From an uncultured Eubacteriales bacterium (GTDB taxonomy: Bacteria > Bacillota > Clostridia > Lachnospirales > Lachnospiraceae), in NCBI GenBank assembly GCA_900316715.1, contig ONEC01000004.1, positions 1-64,000 of the forward strand: a stretch of 64,000 nucleotides of DNA, in the 5' to 3' direction. Shown here piece after piece: positions 50,883 to 59,414 of this stretch (position 1 is the first letter of the stretch; each line of letters begins with the position of its first letter). A program made the translations under genes and the position numbers. The notes below the pieces were generated by a model, which ran no database searches, was not told where the DNA came from, and saw nothing but the letters and a program-made list of their open reading frames with translations.

Positions 50883-50911
50883 ATTATATGCCTATTACAT
50901 TACTAGGTAAA
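50883..50911 (-). promoter_or_regulatory. Promoter of the MetE-like gene
   Basis: TTTACC (50911-50906), 17-base spacer, TATAAT (50888-50883) on the minus strand. Confidence 0.55.
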
Positions 50912-50924
50912 ATAGATATAATTA

Positions 50925-50959
50925 TAGCGTATCCATAGATAAAATCTATGAATACGCTA
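50925..50959 (-). other. Long hairpin upstream of the MetE-like gene
   Basis: TAGCGTATTCATAGAT and ATCTATGGATACGCTA (minus strand) pair 15 of 16 positions around TTT. The following bases (TAATTATATC) are AT rich but not a T run. It may end the GH31 transcript weakly or act as a palindromic protein site. Confidence 0.55.
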
Positions 50960-51030
50960 CGTTATCGTCCGTTACCTATATTTGTCAGAAGCCCGCTCTC
51001 TGCCAGACTCCTTTAGAAACCGGGTGGGCA

Positions 51031-52968
51031 TCAGATTCTCTCATATACCGGCATGTAATCAAGTGGTGCAGCTGCCTCTATATATTCACCATTACTGTGA
51101 ATAATCTCTTCTGTATCCCAGGCCTTCCAGTCGCCCTCAGGAAGATAAACCTGTCTGCTGCGTGCCTTATAATCCGAAACCGGAGCCACAAGATACTTTG
51201 AACCAAACATATATTCATCCGGAATCTTCCAGCATTCGCTGTCCTCAGGATATTCAATAAACATGGCTCTTATAAGAGGAAGTCCTGTTTCCATGGTTTC
51301 CTTCATGGCTTCCTTAATATAGTCCTTCATGCCCTCACGGATATCCAGATATTTATGAAGTATTTCATATACCTCCTCTCCGTAGCTCCAGAGTTCATTC
51401 GGGGCACCTGCGAAGCAGAATCCGCCGCCATGATCTGTGTCCTTGGTCAGTTCCGGAATATGAGGGAGTCTGTCACCATGCATTCTGAGAACTGGTGTAA
51501 AGCAGGCCCACTGGAACCATCTTACAAGAAGCTCCCTGAATTCTTCGTTATCTACAAAACCATCATAGAATCCGCCTGTATCTGATATCCACCAAGGGAT
51601 TCCTGCAACACCCATGTTGATACCATTTATCATCTGGTGCTTCATTTCCCTGAATGTACTCTGCACATCGCCGCTCCATACAAGCGCTCCGAATCTTGGA
51701 CTTCCTACCCAGGCACATCTGATAAGGTTAAGCGGAGCCTCCATGCCGTCCTTCTTCTGTCCATCATAAAGCATTCTTGCATGCTGTCTGGAATAGAAGT
51801 TTCCTGTCTCTGCAACAGGTCCGATAAACTGACGATAGTGGTCATAATCAGTTACGGTATACTCCGGCTCAGCCTCGTCCAGCCAGAACATATCGATACC
51901 ATACTGACCGTAGTTCTTCTTCAATATCTGATATCCATATTCTCGTGCGTCCGGATTGGTAGAGTCAAAGAAGTACATTCTTCCAAAGAAATCCATGGCT
52001 GAGTTGATTCCCCTGTCAGTTCTTATAAGGAAGCCTCTGTCCTTCAGTTCCCGGAAATTCACCGATCTGGAATCAATGGTCGGCCAGACTGAAACCATAA
52101 CCTTTGTACCCATTTCAGCCAGTTCATCCACCATGGCCTGTGGGTCCGGCCAGTACTCCGGATCAAAGGACCAGTCACCCTGATAATCCCAATGGAAGAA
52201 GTCTATTACTATTACATCCAGCTTTATGCCGCGGCGCTTATACTCCCTCGCAACCTCCAGAACCTCATCCTGGGTTCTGTAACGGAGCCTGCACTGCCAG
52301 AGGCCAAGAAGCTCATCTGCTATCGGTGATGCATGACCTGTTACTTCAGTATATCTGGAAAGGATTTCCGCCGGAGTTTCTGCGGCTGTTATCCAGTAAT
52401 CTATGCATTTTGCAGCTTCTGCTTTCCATTCGGTTACATTTCCACCGAAGGAAGCAGCTCCTATGGCCGGATTATTCCAGAGAAAGCCGTACCCTGCAGA
52501 AGAAACTACAAAAGGAACGGAAATCTGTGAATTACGAGGTGCCATCTCCAGCACCGTTCCCTTAAGATCATACACAGAATCTCTATACTGTCCCATACCA
52601 TGAAGTATCTCGTCCTGAGGTTCAAAACTGAGCGTTGCCTTGAAGCTGTCTGCCATATTTATCAGCTTGTAGGTTCTTGCAGTCTTATGAAGCGCCCATG
52701 GATAGCTCTTCTCTTCCAATACAGTTTTACCGTCACGTGAGAATATGAGTCTTCCTTCTTTAACGGTACATCTTATACCGCATACCTCGATGAAGTCCTC
52801 CCCTGTCTTTACCGGATACTCCTCCACCGGTACATCCAGTGCCCAGTCATTATCCGGCAGGCCCGGAAGAATTGTCGAACGGACTCTGAGTCCCTGTCCC
52901 CAGGCTTCAATCCTCACTGTCTCACTTTCATTATAAATAGTTATTGTTCTTTCACCCGCTTGTATCAA
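51031..52968 (-). CDS. GH31 alpha-xylosidase / alpha-glucosidase
   Basis: 645 residues, no signal peptide, so it acts inside the cell on imported oligosaccharides. N-terminal beta-sandwich (about 1-190, FLWNNPAIGAASFGGNVTEW), then the barrel: LGLWQCRLRYRTQDEVLEVA, VIVIDFFHWDYQGDWSFDPE, nucleophile Asp364 in FWLDEAEPEY and acid/base Asp434 in VWSGDVQSTF, then PWWISDTGGFYDGF. WLDEAEPEY is a pattern I associate with alpha-xylosidases, so xylose from xyloglucan is the likely product, but alpha-glucosidase activity cannot be excluded. The start is TTG at 52968 behind GGAGG. Monocistronic. Confidence 0.88.
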   Translation of the reverse strand: MIQAGERTITIYNESETVRIEAWGQGLRVRSTILPGLPDNDWALDVPVEEYPVKTGEDFIEVCGIRCTVKEGRLIFSRDGKTVLEEKSYPWALHKTARTYKLINMADSFKATLSFEPQDEILHGMGQYRDSVYDLKGTVLEMAPRNSQISVPFVVSSAGYGFLWNNPAIGAASFGGNVTEWKAEAAKCIDYWITAAETPAEILSRYTEVTGHASPIADELLGLWQCRLRYRTQDEVLEVAREYKRRGIKLDVIVIDFFHWDYQGDWSFDPEYWPDPQAMVDELAEMGTKVMVSVWPTIDSRSVNFRELKDRGFLIRTDRGINSAMDFFGRMYFFDSTNPDAREYGYQILKKNYGQYGIDMFWLDEAEPEYTVTDYDHYRQFIGPVAETGNFYSRQHARMLYDGQKKDGMEAPLNLIRCAWVGSPRFGALVWSGDVQSTFREMKHQMINGINMGVAGIPWWISDTGGFYDGFVDNEEFRELLVRWFQWACFTPVLRMHGDRLPHIPELTKDTDHGGGFCFAGAPNELWSYGEEVYEILHKYLDIREGMKDYIKEAMKETMETGLPLIRAMFIEYPEDSECWKIPDEYMFGSKYLVAPVSDYKARSRQVYLPEGDWKAWDTEEIIHSNGEYIEAAAPLDYMPVYERI

Positions 52969-53115
52969 TACTGTAATCCTCCGTCGAAATTCATGATTCC
53001 CATAATATCCTTTTGCCTCATAATGACATATATATCCCCGCTCCCGCTACTCATTTTTTGTTGTCCTTTTATGCAATTTTACGTATTTTCCCTTTATTTA
53101 ACGAAAATTATCTAC

Positions 53116-53144
53116 TTGAAATATCCTTGGAATAAGACTATTAT
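53116..53144 (+). promoter_or_regulatory. Promoter of the SulP transporter
   Basis: TTGAAA (53116-53121), 17-base spacer, TATTAT (53139-53144). Confidence 0.7.
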
Positions 53145-53206
53145 GTCGTTCGGCGTTTCATTTCAGCTTTATTCAAAATACTATCAATAAAAGGAAGTAT
53201 CCCCCA

Positions 53207-54853
53207 ATGAACAAAGATAAGTTAAAACCCATGCTTTTCAGCACCATGAAGTCCTATACTGCAAAGCAGTTTGGAACTGATGTAATATCAGGTATCATAG
53301 TTGCGATCATAGCACTTCCGCTTTCCATCGCTCTTGCCCTTGCATCAGGTGTAGGACCAACAGAAGGAATCTTTACTGCCATCGTGGCAGGATTTATAAT
53401 CTCCTTCCTCAGCGGAAGCCGTGTGCAGATTGCCGGACCGACCGCTGCTTTCGCAACAATCGTTGCAGGTATTATCGCTAAGAATGGAATGGATGGAATG
53501 ATCATCGCAACAGTTATAGCCGGTATCATTCTTATCATCATGGGCTTCTTACGTATGGGAAGTCTTATCAGATTTATTCCTTATACTATAACAACCGGTT
53601 TCACATCCGGTATCGCAGTTACCATAGTAATCGGCCAGTTAAAGGATTTCTTCGGACTGACCTATCCACAGGGTACAGTAACTATTGAGACTGTAGATAA
53701 ACTCAAGGCCTTCGGACTTAACTTCGGTACATTTAATCCATATGCCTTCCTTGTCGGTGCCATAAGCCTTGCTATCCTTATAGTATGGCCAAAGATCAGT
53801 GAGAAGATTCCGGGATCACTCATAGCCGTAATCGCAGGCGTTTTGATCGTAAAGTTTTCAGGTATGAAGGTTAATACCATCGGAGATCTGTACACCATAA
53901 GCAGCGCACTCCCATCACTTCATATACCTGCCATCAGCTTCGGTGCCATAAAGGCTGCCCTGCCTGACGGTTTTACAATCGCAATACTTGCAGGCATCGA
54001 GTCACTCCTTTCCTGCGTAGTTGCTGACAGTATGATCAACTCACATCACCGTTCAAATATGGAGCTTATCGCACAGGGTTGTGGAAATATCGGATCTGCC
54101 CTTTTCGGCGGTATCCCTGCTACAGGCGCAATCGCAAGAACTGCTGCCAATATTAAAAATGGTGGACGTACCCCTGTTGCCGGCATGGTACATTCCTTAG
54201 TTCTTGTACTGGTACTGGTAGTGCTTATGCCATATGCCTCACTTATACCGATGCCTACAATCGCAGCTATCCTCTTTATAGTTGCTTACAACATGTGCCA
54301 GTGGCGTACATTTGTTCATCTTTGTAAGACAGCTCCTAAGAGTGATATCCTCGTACTTACAATTACATTTATTCTTACAGTTGTATTTGATCTTGTACTT
54401 GCAATCGAAGTTGGTATGCTTCTTGCCATGATCCTCTTCCTTAAGAGAATGAGTGAGGAGTCAGCTGTTGTCGGATGGAAATATTATGATCCTGATGAAG
54501 ATCCTGATGGAATGGACCTGAAGCCTCTTCCACCTCAGGTTAGAGTTTATGAGATTTACGGACCGATGTTCTTCGGAAGCTCAAGTCAGATTGATACCAT
54601 GAACTTCCGTAATGAGACAAAGGTTATCATCATCCGAATGAGAGGAGTTCCTGCTCTGGATGCAACTGCCATGCACTCTCTTGAAAACTTCTATGAGAGA
54701 TGCCATGAGAGAGATATTCAGCTTGTGTTCTCTCATGTCAACGAGCAGCCGATGACAACCATGAAGAAAGATGGTTTCGTTGAAAAGGTCGGCGAAGATA
54801 ACTTCAGACCACATATAGACGACGCAATAGAATGGGCGAAGGGACTGATTTAA
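53207..54853 (+). CDS. SulP family anion transporter with STAS domain
   Basis: 548 residues: 10 or more helices from about 20 to 430 and a cytoplasmic STAS domain (about 445-545). Signatures: TDVISGIIVAIIALPLSIAL, SGVGPTEGIFTAIVAGFI, QIAGPTAAFATIVAG and, in the carrier core, GGIPATGAIARTAANIKNGG. SulP proteins carry sulfate, bicarbonate or dicarboxylates; with no sulfur-assimilation gene nearby the substrate is open. AAAAGGAAG precedes the ATG. It ends directly against the convergent DUF3021 gene, with no space for a separate terminator. Confidence 0.93.
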   Translation: MNKDKLKPMLFSTMKSYTAKQFGTDVISGIIVAIIALPLSIALALASGVGPTEGIFTAIVAGFIISFLSGSRVQIAGPTAAFATIVAGIIAKNGMDGMIIATVIAGIILIIMGFLRMGSLIRFIPYTITTGFTSGIAVTIVIGQLKDFFGLTYPQGTVTIETVDKLKAFGLNFGTFNPYAFLVGAISLAILIVWPKISEKIPGSLIAVIAGVLIVKFSGMKVNTIGDLYTISSALPSLHIPAISFGAIKAALPDGFTIAILAGIESLLSCVVADSMINSHHRSNMELIAQGCGNIGSALFGGIPATGAIARTAANIKNGGRTPVAGMVHSLVLVLVLVVLMPYASLIPMPTIAAILFIVAYNMCQWRTFVHLCKTAPKSDILVLTITFILTVVFDLVLAIEVGMLLAMILFLKRMSEESAVVGWKYYDPDEDPDGMDLKPLPPQVRVYEIYGPMFFGSSSQIDTMNFRNETKVIIIRMRGVPALDATAMHSLENFYERCHERDIQLVFSHVNEQPMTTMKKDGFVEKVGEDNFRPHIDDAIEWAKGLI

Positions 54854-55294
54854 TCAGTTCCTCCGCCTATTTTGATATGCCTCTAAAGCGATATTCATTT
54901 CTCTTGACTGAGTAAGCTCAAATATATATTCAACCACAATACTCAGCACATAAATCACTGCTATTCCTGCAGCCAGTACTACAACCATACCAGTCTTTTC
55001 TGACGGAATATTCTTCGAAGTGAAAATGACCGTCATCATGACCGCTTCTATTATGAGAAGCTGGATCACATGCCTTATAAGCAGCTTCTTCATACTGAGT
55101 TCCCTGTCCGTATTTATAAACAGTGTCGGAATAACTCCCAGTGCCGCATAGATAAGCGGTGACAGGAAGGCTTCATATCCGAATCTTCTGTCCGCATCAA
55201 ACAGGAGTCCTACTATTATAAGCAGTATTGTAATAAGCGTCACCAGTATAAAATATATTCTAAAGGCTTCCCCAAGCCTTGCCTTAATCTTCAT
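54854..55294 (-). CDS. DUF3021-like membrane protein
   Basis: 146 residues, four helices (about 12-32, 44-62, 75-95, 105-128) and a basic tail ending YQNRRRN. It resembles the DUF3021 family, which is typically encoded just after a LytTR regulator as here (4 bases apart). Such membrane partners are thought to restrain or inform the LytTR protein. Function not demonstrated. Confidence 0.82.
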   Translation of the reverse strand: MKIKARLGEAFRIYFILVTLITILLIIVGLLFDADRRFGYEAFLSPLIYAALGVIPTLFINTDRELSMKKLLIRHVIQLLIIEAVMMTVIFTSKNIPSEKTGMVVVLAAGIAVIYVLSIVVEYIFELTQSREMNIALEAYQNRRRN

Positions 55295-55298
55295 ACCC

Positions 55299-55736
55299 TT
55301 ACTCCTTAAGAGCTGTCTTCAGATCAGCTACGTACTTCCTTGATATAACTATCTCTTCCCCATTCTTTAGCAGTGCCGTATAACGTCCGCTGAGAGCCGG
55401 CTTGATGGACTTTATCTTCATCAGATTGATCAGCATGCTCTTCTGAACCCTAAGGAACGACTTCGTCTTCAGCATTTCCTCCAGCTCATACAGCTTAAGC
55501 CTTATCTCGTAGCTTTCCTTTGAAGTATATATAAATACTCTGTTATCCACCGACTCGGCATAGAAGATATCTATCACCGGAATCTCTATGCTCTGTCCGT
55601 CTTTCTGGGCGCTGAGCCGTCCCTGTCTGGACTTCACAAAGGAGATTATCTCCTGCACATCATCTGTCACCTTGTGGCATCTGATCTCCAGGACTTCAGG
55701 TTCTTCAATTGGAATACGTTTTAGTTTTAATTCCAT
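55299..55736 (-). CDS. LytTR DNA-binding regulator
   Basis: 145 residues without a receiver domain. An N-terminal segment of about 45 residues precedes the LytTR domain (about 48-145): VIDIFYAESVDNRVFIYTSK, YELEEMLKTKSFLRVQKSML, INLMKIKSIKPALSGRYTAL, GEEIVISRKYVADLKTAL. It binds DNA through beta strands and is probably controlled by the DUF3021 partner. The leader has two TTAATATC words 25 bp apart (plus strand, 55750 and 55775), which could be its own site, though the spacing is not the usual 21 bp. Confidence 0.9.
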   Translation of the reverse strand: MELKLKRIPIEEPEVLEIRCHKVTDDVQEIISFVKSRQGRLSAQKDGQSIEIPVIDIFYAESVDNRVFIYTSKESYEIRLKLYELEEMLKTKSFLRVQKSMLINLMKIKSIKPALSGRYTALLKNGEEIVISRKYVADLKTALKE

Positions 55737-55795
55737 ATGAATATTATCCTTAATATCCCATCAGCCTTGACGGGTTAATATCAAAGATAAGTATA

Positions 55796-56446
55796 TCATA
55801 TAAAATATATCAGTGTAAGCACCAGAACATTTGCCAGGAAATGTGAGGTCCAGCTGAACCAGGCATTATCTGTCTCCTTAAAAGCCAGCCCAAAGAATAT
55901 AGAATCGATAAATATGCTGGCAAGATCTAAGATTTCAATAATCGGATCCGCAAATGTAAAATGTCCCATTGCAAAAAGAACAGATGTGAGGATAATTGCA
56001 GGAACTGTTCCTATATGCTTTGCAGTCTGCCTCTGGAAGAAACCTCTCATCGCAATCTCTTCGCCGAGAGCAAGTACCACAAGCTCTATAAAAAGTGGTC
56101 CGATCTTAGATGGGTCTAAGAATGATACTCTGCCCTTAACATGTTCTATCATCTCCGGGAAAAATCTCTTTTCCACTATTACTTCAACAATGCCGTTTAT
56201 AATCGGAATAAGTGCGAAGATCACAGCTTTCTTATTCTTAAACTGACCCGGAAGTGCCTTTATATCCAGGCCTGCTGTTTTTGAATCTCTTGTAACAAAG
56301 AAAACTATCACTCCAAGAATCACAAGTATACCTGCGGGTTTGAGTATCTCTCCATCTATTTCTATTTTCAGTAAATTTGAAAATGATAAAGCCGCCATCA
56401 GTATAAGTGCTGCGTACACCATTATATTCTGTTTCTTAGTCTCCAT
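55796..56446 (-). CDS. CPBP family intramembrane metalloprotease
   Basis: 216 residues, six or more helices. The Abi/CPBP motifs are intact: ALGEEIAMRGFF (Glu129, Glu130, Arg134), SVLFAMGHFTF (His162) and SHFLANVLV (His about 204). Members prenyl-process proteins or give immunity to bacteriocins. GGAGG precedes the ATG. It stands alone with a hairpin upstream and the LytTR pair downstream (59 bases). Confidence 0.9.
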   Translation of the reverse strand: METKKQNIMVYAALILMAALSFSNLLKIEIDGEILKPAGILVILGVIVFFVTRDSKTAGLDIKALPGQFKNKKAVIFALIPIINGIVEVIVEKRFFPEMIEHVKGRVSFLDPSKIGPLFIELVVLALGEEIAMRGFFQRQTAKHIGTVPAIILTSVLFAMGHFTFADPIIEILDLASIFIDSIFFGLAFKETDNAWFSWTSHFLANVLVLTLIYFI

Positions 56447-56463
56447 CCTACGATCCTCCTTAC

Positions 56464-56519
56464 AACATAAAAGACTTCATATACAGCCGCTGTCCTTGTT
56501 AATGCGACTATATATGAAG
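56464..56519 (-). terminator. Hairpin with short T tract between two minus-strand genes
   Basis: CTTCATATATAGTCGC and GCGGCTGTATATGAAG (minus strand) pair with two mismatches around 13 bases, then TCTTTTATG. It probably ends the transcript of 56580-57638 just before the CPBP gene. Confidence 0.6.
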
Positions 56520-56548
56520 CCTTATCACTCTTCAATATTTTGCACCGT

Positions 56549-56588
56549 GAGATGCATTTTTATGCTGTAAGATGCACTTTTATGCTGT
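56549..56588 (-). repeat. Two 20-bp tandem repeats at a stop codon
   Basis: On the minus strand ACAGCATAAAAGTGCATCTT is followed by ACAGCATAAAAATGCATCTC (18 of 20 identical). The first copy contains the TAA of the upstream gene. Confidence 0.8.
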
Positions 56589-57638
56589 CCGGCTCATCTT
56601 CTTACGTTTAATCTTAACTATCAATGCAGCAATTATCATAAATACTGTTGCCAGGCCGATCATTTCCAGAGCATATATCTCACCATACATTATTCCTCTG
56701 CCGTTTAATGCAGTATATGAATATCCCTGAGCCAGAACATTTATCCTCTCATAAATCAGAATATAGTATGTACGGTCCGCATCTGAACTGTCATTCTTTC
56801 GGACGCTGTATAATTCCATGGAAAATGGACTTATATCTTTTCTCTCATACATCTGATCCGGACTTCCTCCGGAGTTTTGAATGGCCCAATCAAGAATCTC
56901 GCTGACCCTTTGTTCTCTCTCATCATCAAGCCCATAACAGTAAGCAAAGCTGGCCCCGTTCAGGCCGCTTTCACCCAGGAAGAAGTTCTCGTTTTTTCTT
57001 ACGTATCTATATCCGTCCTCTTCCATTCCGGCCTTATCCTTCGGGGCTGTATAAAGGGTTCTCAGATTATTCTGTGATTCGCCGCTGCCCATGGCATAAC
57101 AGGACACTTCGCCCGGTATAAAGGTATTATCATCCTTTACATATACATCCTTCACATTAAAGACTACTGTTCCTATATTATCATCATATTCTTTAACCAG
57201 TTTATCGATTTCGTTTGCAAGGTTTTCATCCTTAAATGCATAGAAATGCCTCTTCTTTGAATCCGGATTTTCTTCATCCGACTCAATATAAAGAAGCGTA
57301 TCATCAACGTTTACGCAGTTAAATTCTGAATCATAAAACTTATATACATCGGTCATGACCAATGTATGAAAATACGGAAAGTAGAGTTTTTGAAAGCTTA
57401 CTCCTTCCGCTATATTGGATAAGAATAACTGCATCTGCTCTTTATCGTTATCCTCTGAAATGTAATATCCATATCCACGGTTAAAGACCTTGGCAGATAA
57501 TTCTCCATGCATGGTCTTAAAATTCTGTTCAAACAGATTCTTTGCCTGCGAGAGCTGTACACTTATCACCGCTCCCGAAATAAAGATTGCCATGATTGCC
57601 GCCGCAATCAACGCCTTCACATAACTTGGTCTTTTCAT
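56580..57638 (-). CDS. Bitopic membrane protein of unknown function, perhaps a truncated sensor
   Basis: 352 residues: N-terminal helix (YVKALIAAAIMAIFISGAVI), an extracytoplasmic domain of about 280 residues (AKVFNRGYGYYISEDNDKEQ; GVSFQKLYFPYFHTLVMTDV) and a C-terminal helix (about 322-344) followed by only KIKRKKMSRTA. This two-helix topology with a large outer domain is that of a sensor kinase lacking its cytoplasmic half; the stop lies in a 20-bp tandem repeat. It could also be a complete surface protein. ATG 57638 follows GGGG; the longer frame from 57704 has no ribosome binding site. No family recognised. Confidence 0.6.
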   Translation of the reverse strand: MKRPSYVKALIAAAIMAIFISGAVISVQLSQAKNLFEQNFKTMHGELSAKVFNRGYGYYISEDNDKEQMQLFLSNIAEGVSFQKLYFPYFHTLVMTDVYKFYDSEFNCVNVDDTLLYIESDEENPDSKKRHFYAFKDENLANEIDKLVKEYDDNIGTVVFNVKDVYVKDDNTFIPGEVSCYAMGSGESQNNLRTLYTAPKDKAGMEEDGYRYVRKNENFFLGESGLNGASFAYCYGLDDEREQRVSEILDWAIQNSGGSPDQMYERKDISPFSMELYSVRKNDSSDADRTYYILIYERINVLAQGYSYTALNGRGIMYGEIYALEMIGLATVFMIIAALIVKIKRKKMSRTA

Positions 57639-57762
57639 GTCCCCTGTCCCCTTGATCACAATTACTTCTAACCCTATATTGTCATAACAGACATAATAGT
57701 TCATTTGACCATTATAATCAAGGCACCCGTGACAAATATAATAATATATGGGATAAAAAACA

Positions 57763-57900
57763 GCTCCTGATCCAAATTCACCTTCCTGTATTCAATACGT
57801 AAATAACCCGGGAAGGCCGGTGCGTGCTGCAGAGGTGCTTTTCAGCCGGTTGCAGCGCGACATCCAGATTCCCGGGTTTACGCTCAGTTTATTCAGGAGC
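57763..57900. repeat. Inverted repeat flanking element C
   Basis: GCTCCTGA (57763-57770) and TCAGGAGC (57893-57900) enclose copy C, giving a larger nested palindrome. The right arm lies just before the stop of the broken ABC-2 permease gene. Confidence 0.5.
57805..57878 (+). repeat. Dispersed structured element, copy C
   Basis: Outer arms AACCCGGGA and TCCCGGGTT; GTGC; inner stem GTGCTGCA/TGCAGCGC; GAG; GTG-CTTTTC-AGC; CGG; GACATC before the closing arm. Single copy without a head-to-head partner. Confidence 0.7.
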
Positions 57901-57907
57901 GTCCGTT

Positions 57908-58459
57908 TTAATCCTCTTTTGTCAGTGCCATCACCTTCGCATAGCTCAGCACAGCCAGTATTCCCACAACAACAATCAGCAGTCCTGTTATAAGCAATGA
58001 GTTGATAAACTGTCCAAGATACACAGTTCCTGCAATAAGTGCCATGGTTACAAGCATATTCGGAAGCAGATATATTGAAACTGCAGCACCCTGCTTTACA
58101 ACCTCAATCTCATTCTCCCAGTCAAGGCGCATATGCTTAATTCCGCATACACATCCCCATGCTGTTGAAAAAGCACAGAGCACCAGTCCCTGGATTACAT
58201 AGAGTACTGTATTGATAAGTGGTACCCTGGCTGAAAAACATACTGCCAGTATAGCAAATGCCATGCAAGGAACTGTAAGATACATATTGAACAGCATTTT
58301 ACCCTGATATAGAGTCTTCTTTCTGATAGGAAGGCTCTGTACTATCCAATAGTTCTTTCCTTCGAGAGAAGGGGTCATTGCTGTGGTAGCTGCCATTCCA
58401 ACAAAGAAATATACAATAAGCGGAATAGCCGGATATATCATTTCCATGGTGATCGGCAT
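57908..58459 (-). pseudogene. C-terminal fragment of a broken ABC-2 type permease
   Basis: 183 residues beginning TMEMIYPAIPLIVYFFVGMA and continuing MTPSLEGKNYWIVQSLPIRK, the conserved S-LEG-K-W--KSLP motif in the second half of ABC-2 permeases, with four or five helices. It is out of frame with the N-terminal fragment 58299-59414, which overlaps it. There is no good ribosome binding site for its first ATG (58459). About 30-40 residues that normally follow the YLTN motif are missing, so an out-of-frame deletion near 58460 seems more likely than a single-base error. Confidence 0.75.
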
Positions 58460-59414
58460 TTGTAAGATAGACAGTTGATCCTGTCATTCTCTTAAACTCT
58501 TTAAATGCAATAGTATTAAGCAGGCTCTTCTCCTTCTGCTCAGTCATAACAAATGCACGGCTTGCGGCATGTGACTTAAGTGCAGAATTGATCTTTCTGT
58601 AGGATCTTCCAACCGGAATAAATACAAGTTCAAAAAGCACCAGAGATATTCCGATGATCAGAAGCATGTCTGATATCTTAAGCTCTGTTACGGCACCTCT
58701 GAACCACTTAATCGGAAGATATATTTTTCCTGCTGATCCGGTTGCACTTGAGAGCGAATTCAGAACTTCCTCAGCTTTATTATTCCTGAACATATCCTCC
58801 AGCACAAATCTCGCTCCAAACGCAGCAAATACGAACAGCACTGTAATTATAGTCTGAACTATTGTTTTATTTCTGAAGCCTGAACCCATCTTTGCAACCA
58901 GGAAGCCTAAAAATGCAGCGGCCAGCATAGGGATTATCGGCATGATCATTGAAAGGATGATCCATACCGGATATACAGCAAAGCCCGGCTTCTCATAGAT
59001 CGCGTATCCTATCAGCATGGATATGGAAACACTCATAAACCATGGAAGGCTCTTTATATACATATAAATGAACTTGCAGGCTGCAATGCTCTTTGGCTTA
59101 TATGGCAAGGACATTAACATATCATATTCTTTAAAGTTGAACAGATATCCGTTAGTTTTAAAGAATGTAAATATGAATGCAAGACTTGCTATAAGTGTTG
59201 CACACATCTCAGGAATTGCCTTGGTCAGTCCAAACTTGCTGTAACCTATACAGTTTGCAACACAGTAAACCATAAGCAGTATGAAAAGTATTGCCTGTCC
59301 TATGGAATTACCTATTATGTTTCCTCTTTTTTTCTTATCTTTGCAGAACTTAAAGCTGTTCCACTGACTTGTGGAAAGCAGCAGATTCTTTAATAAAACC
59401 ACATTCTTATTCAT
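58299..59414 (-). pseudogene. N-terminal fragment of a broken ABC-2 type permease
   Basis: 371 residues. The first 315 are normal: LLLSTSQWNSFKFCKDKKKR, helices at about 32-55, 60-80, 140-165, 170-190 and 230-255, and EFKRMTGSTVYLTNA. After YLTN the frame is random (ADHHGNDISGYSAYC) and stops at 58299, while the real continuation is in another frame from 58459. ATG 59414 follows GGAGGTTGTCA and overlaps the ATPase stop by eight bases, so the unit was once a normal coupled ABC pair. The transporter is probably inactive unless the frameshift is a sequencing error. Confidence 0.78.

Noticed and set aside
50849..51030. SAM riboswitch or T-box before the MetE-like gene
   Set aside because: No conserved riboswitch core and no T-box sequence is visible; only one long hairpin.
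52960..53190. Plus-strand frame of 76 codons before the SulP gene
   Set aside because: No ribosome binding site, overlaps the GH31 start and the SulP promoter, no family resemblance.
55750..55782. LytTR autoregulatory site
   Set aside because: Two TTAATATC words are 25 bp apart rather than the usual 21; kept only as a remark in the gene entry.
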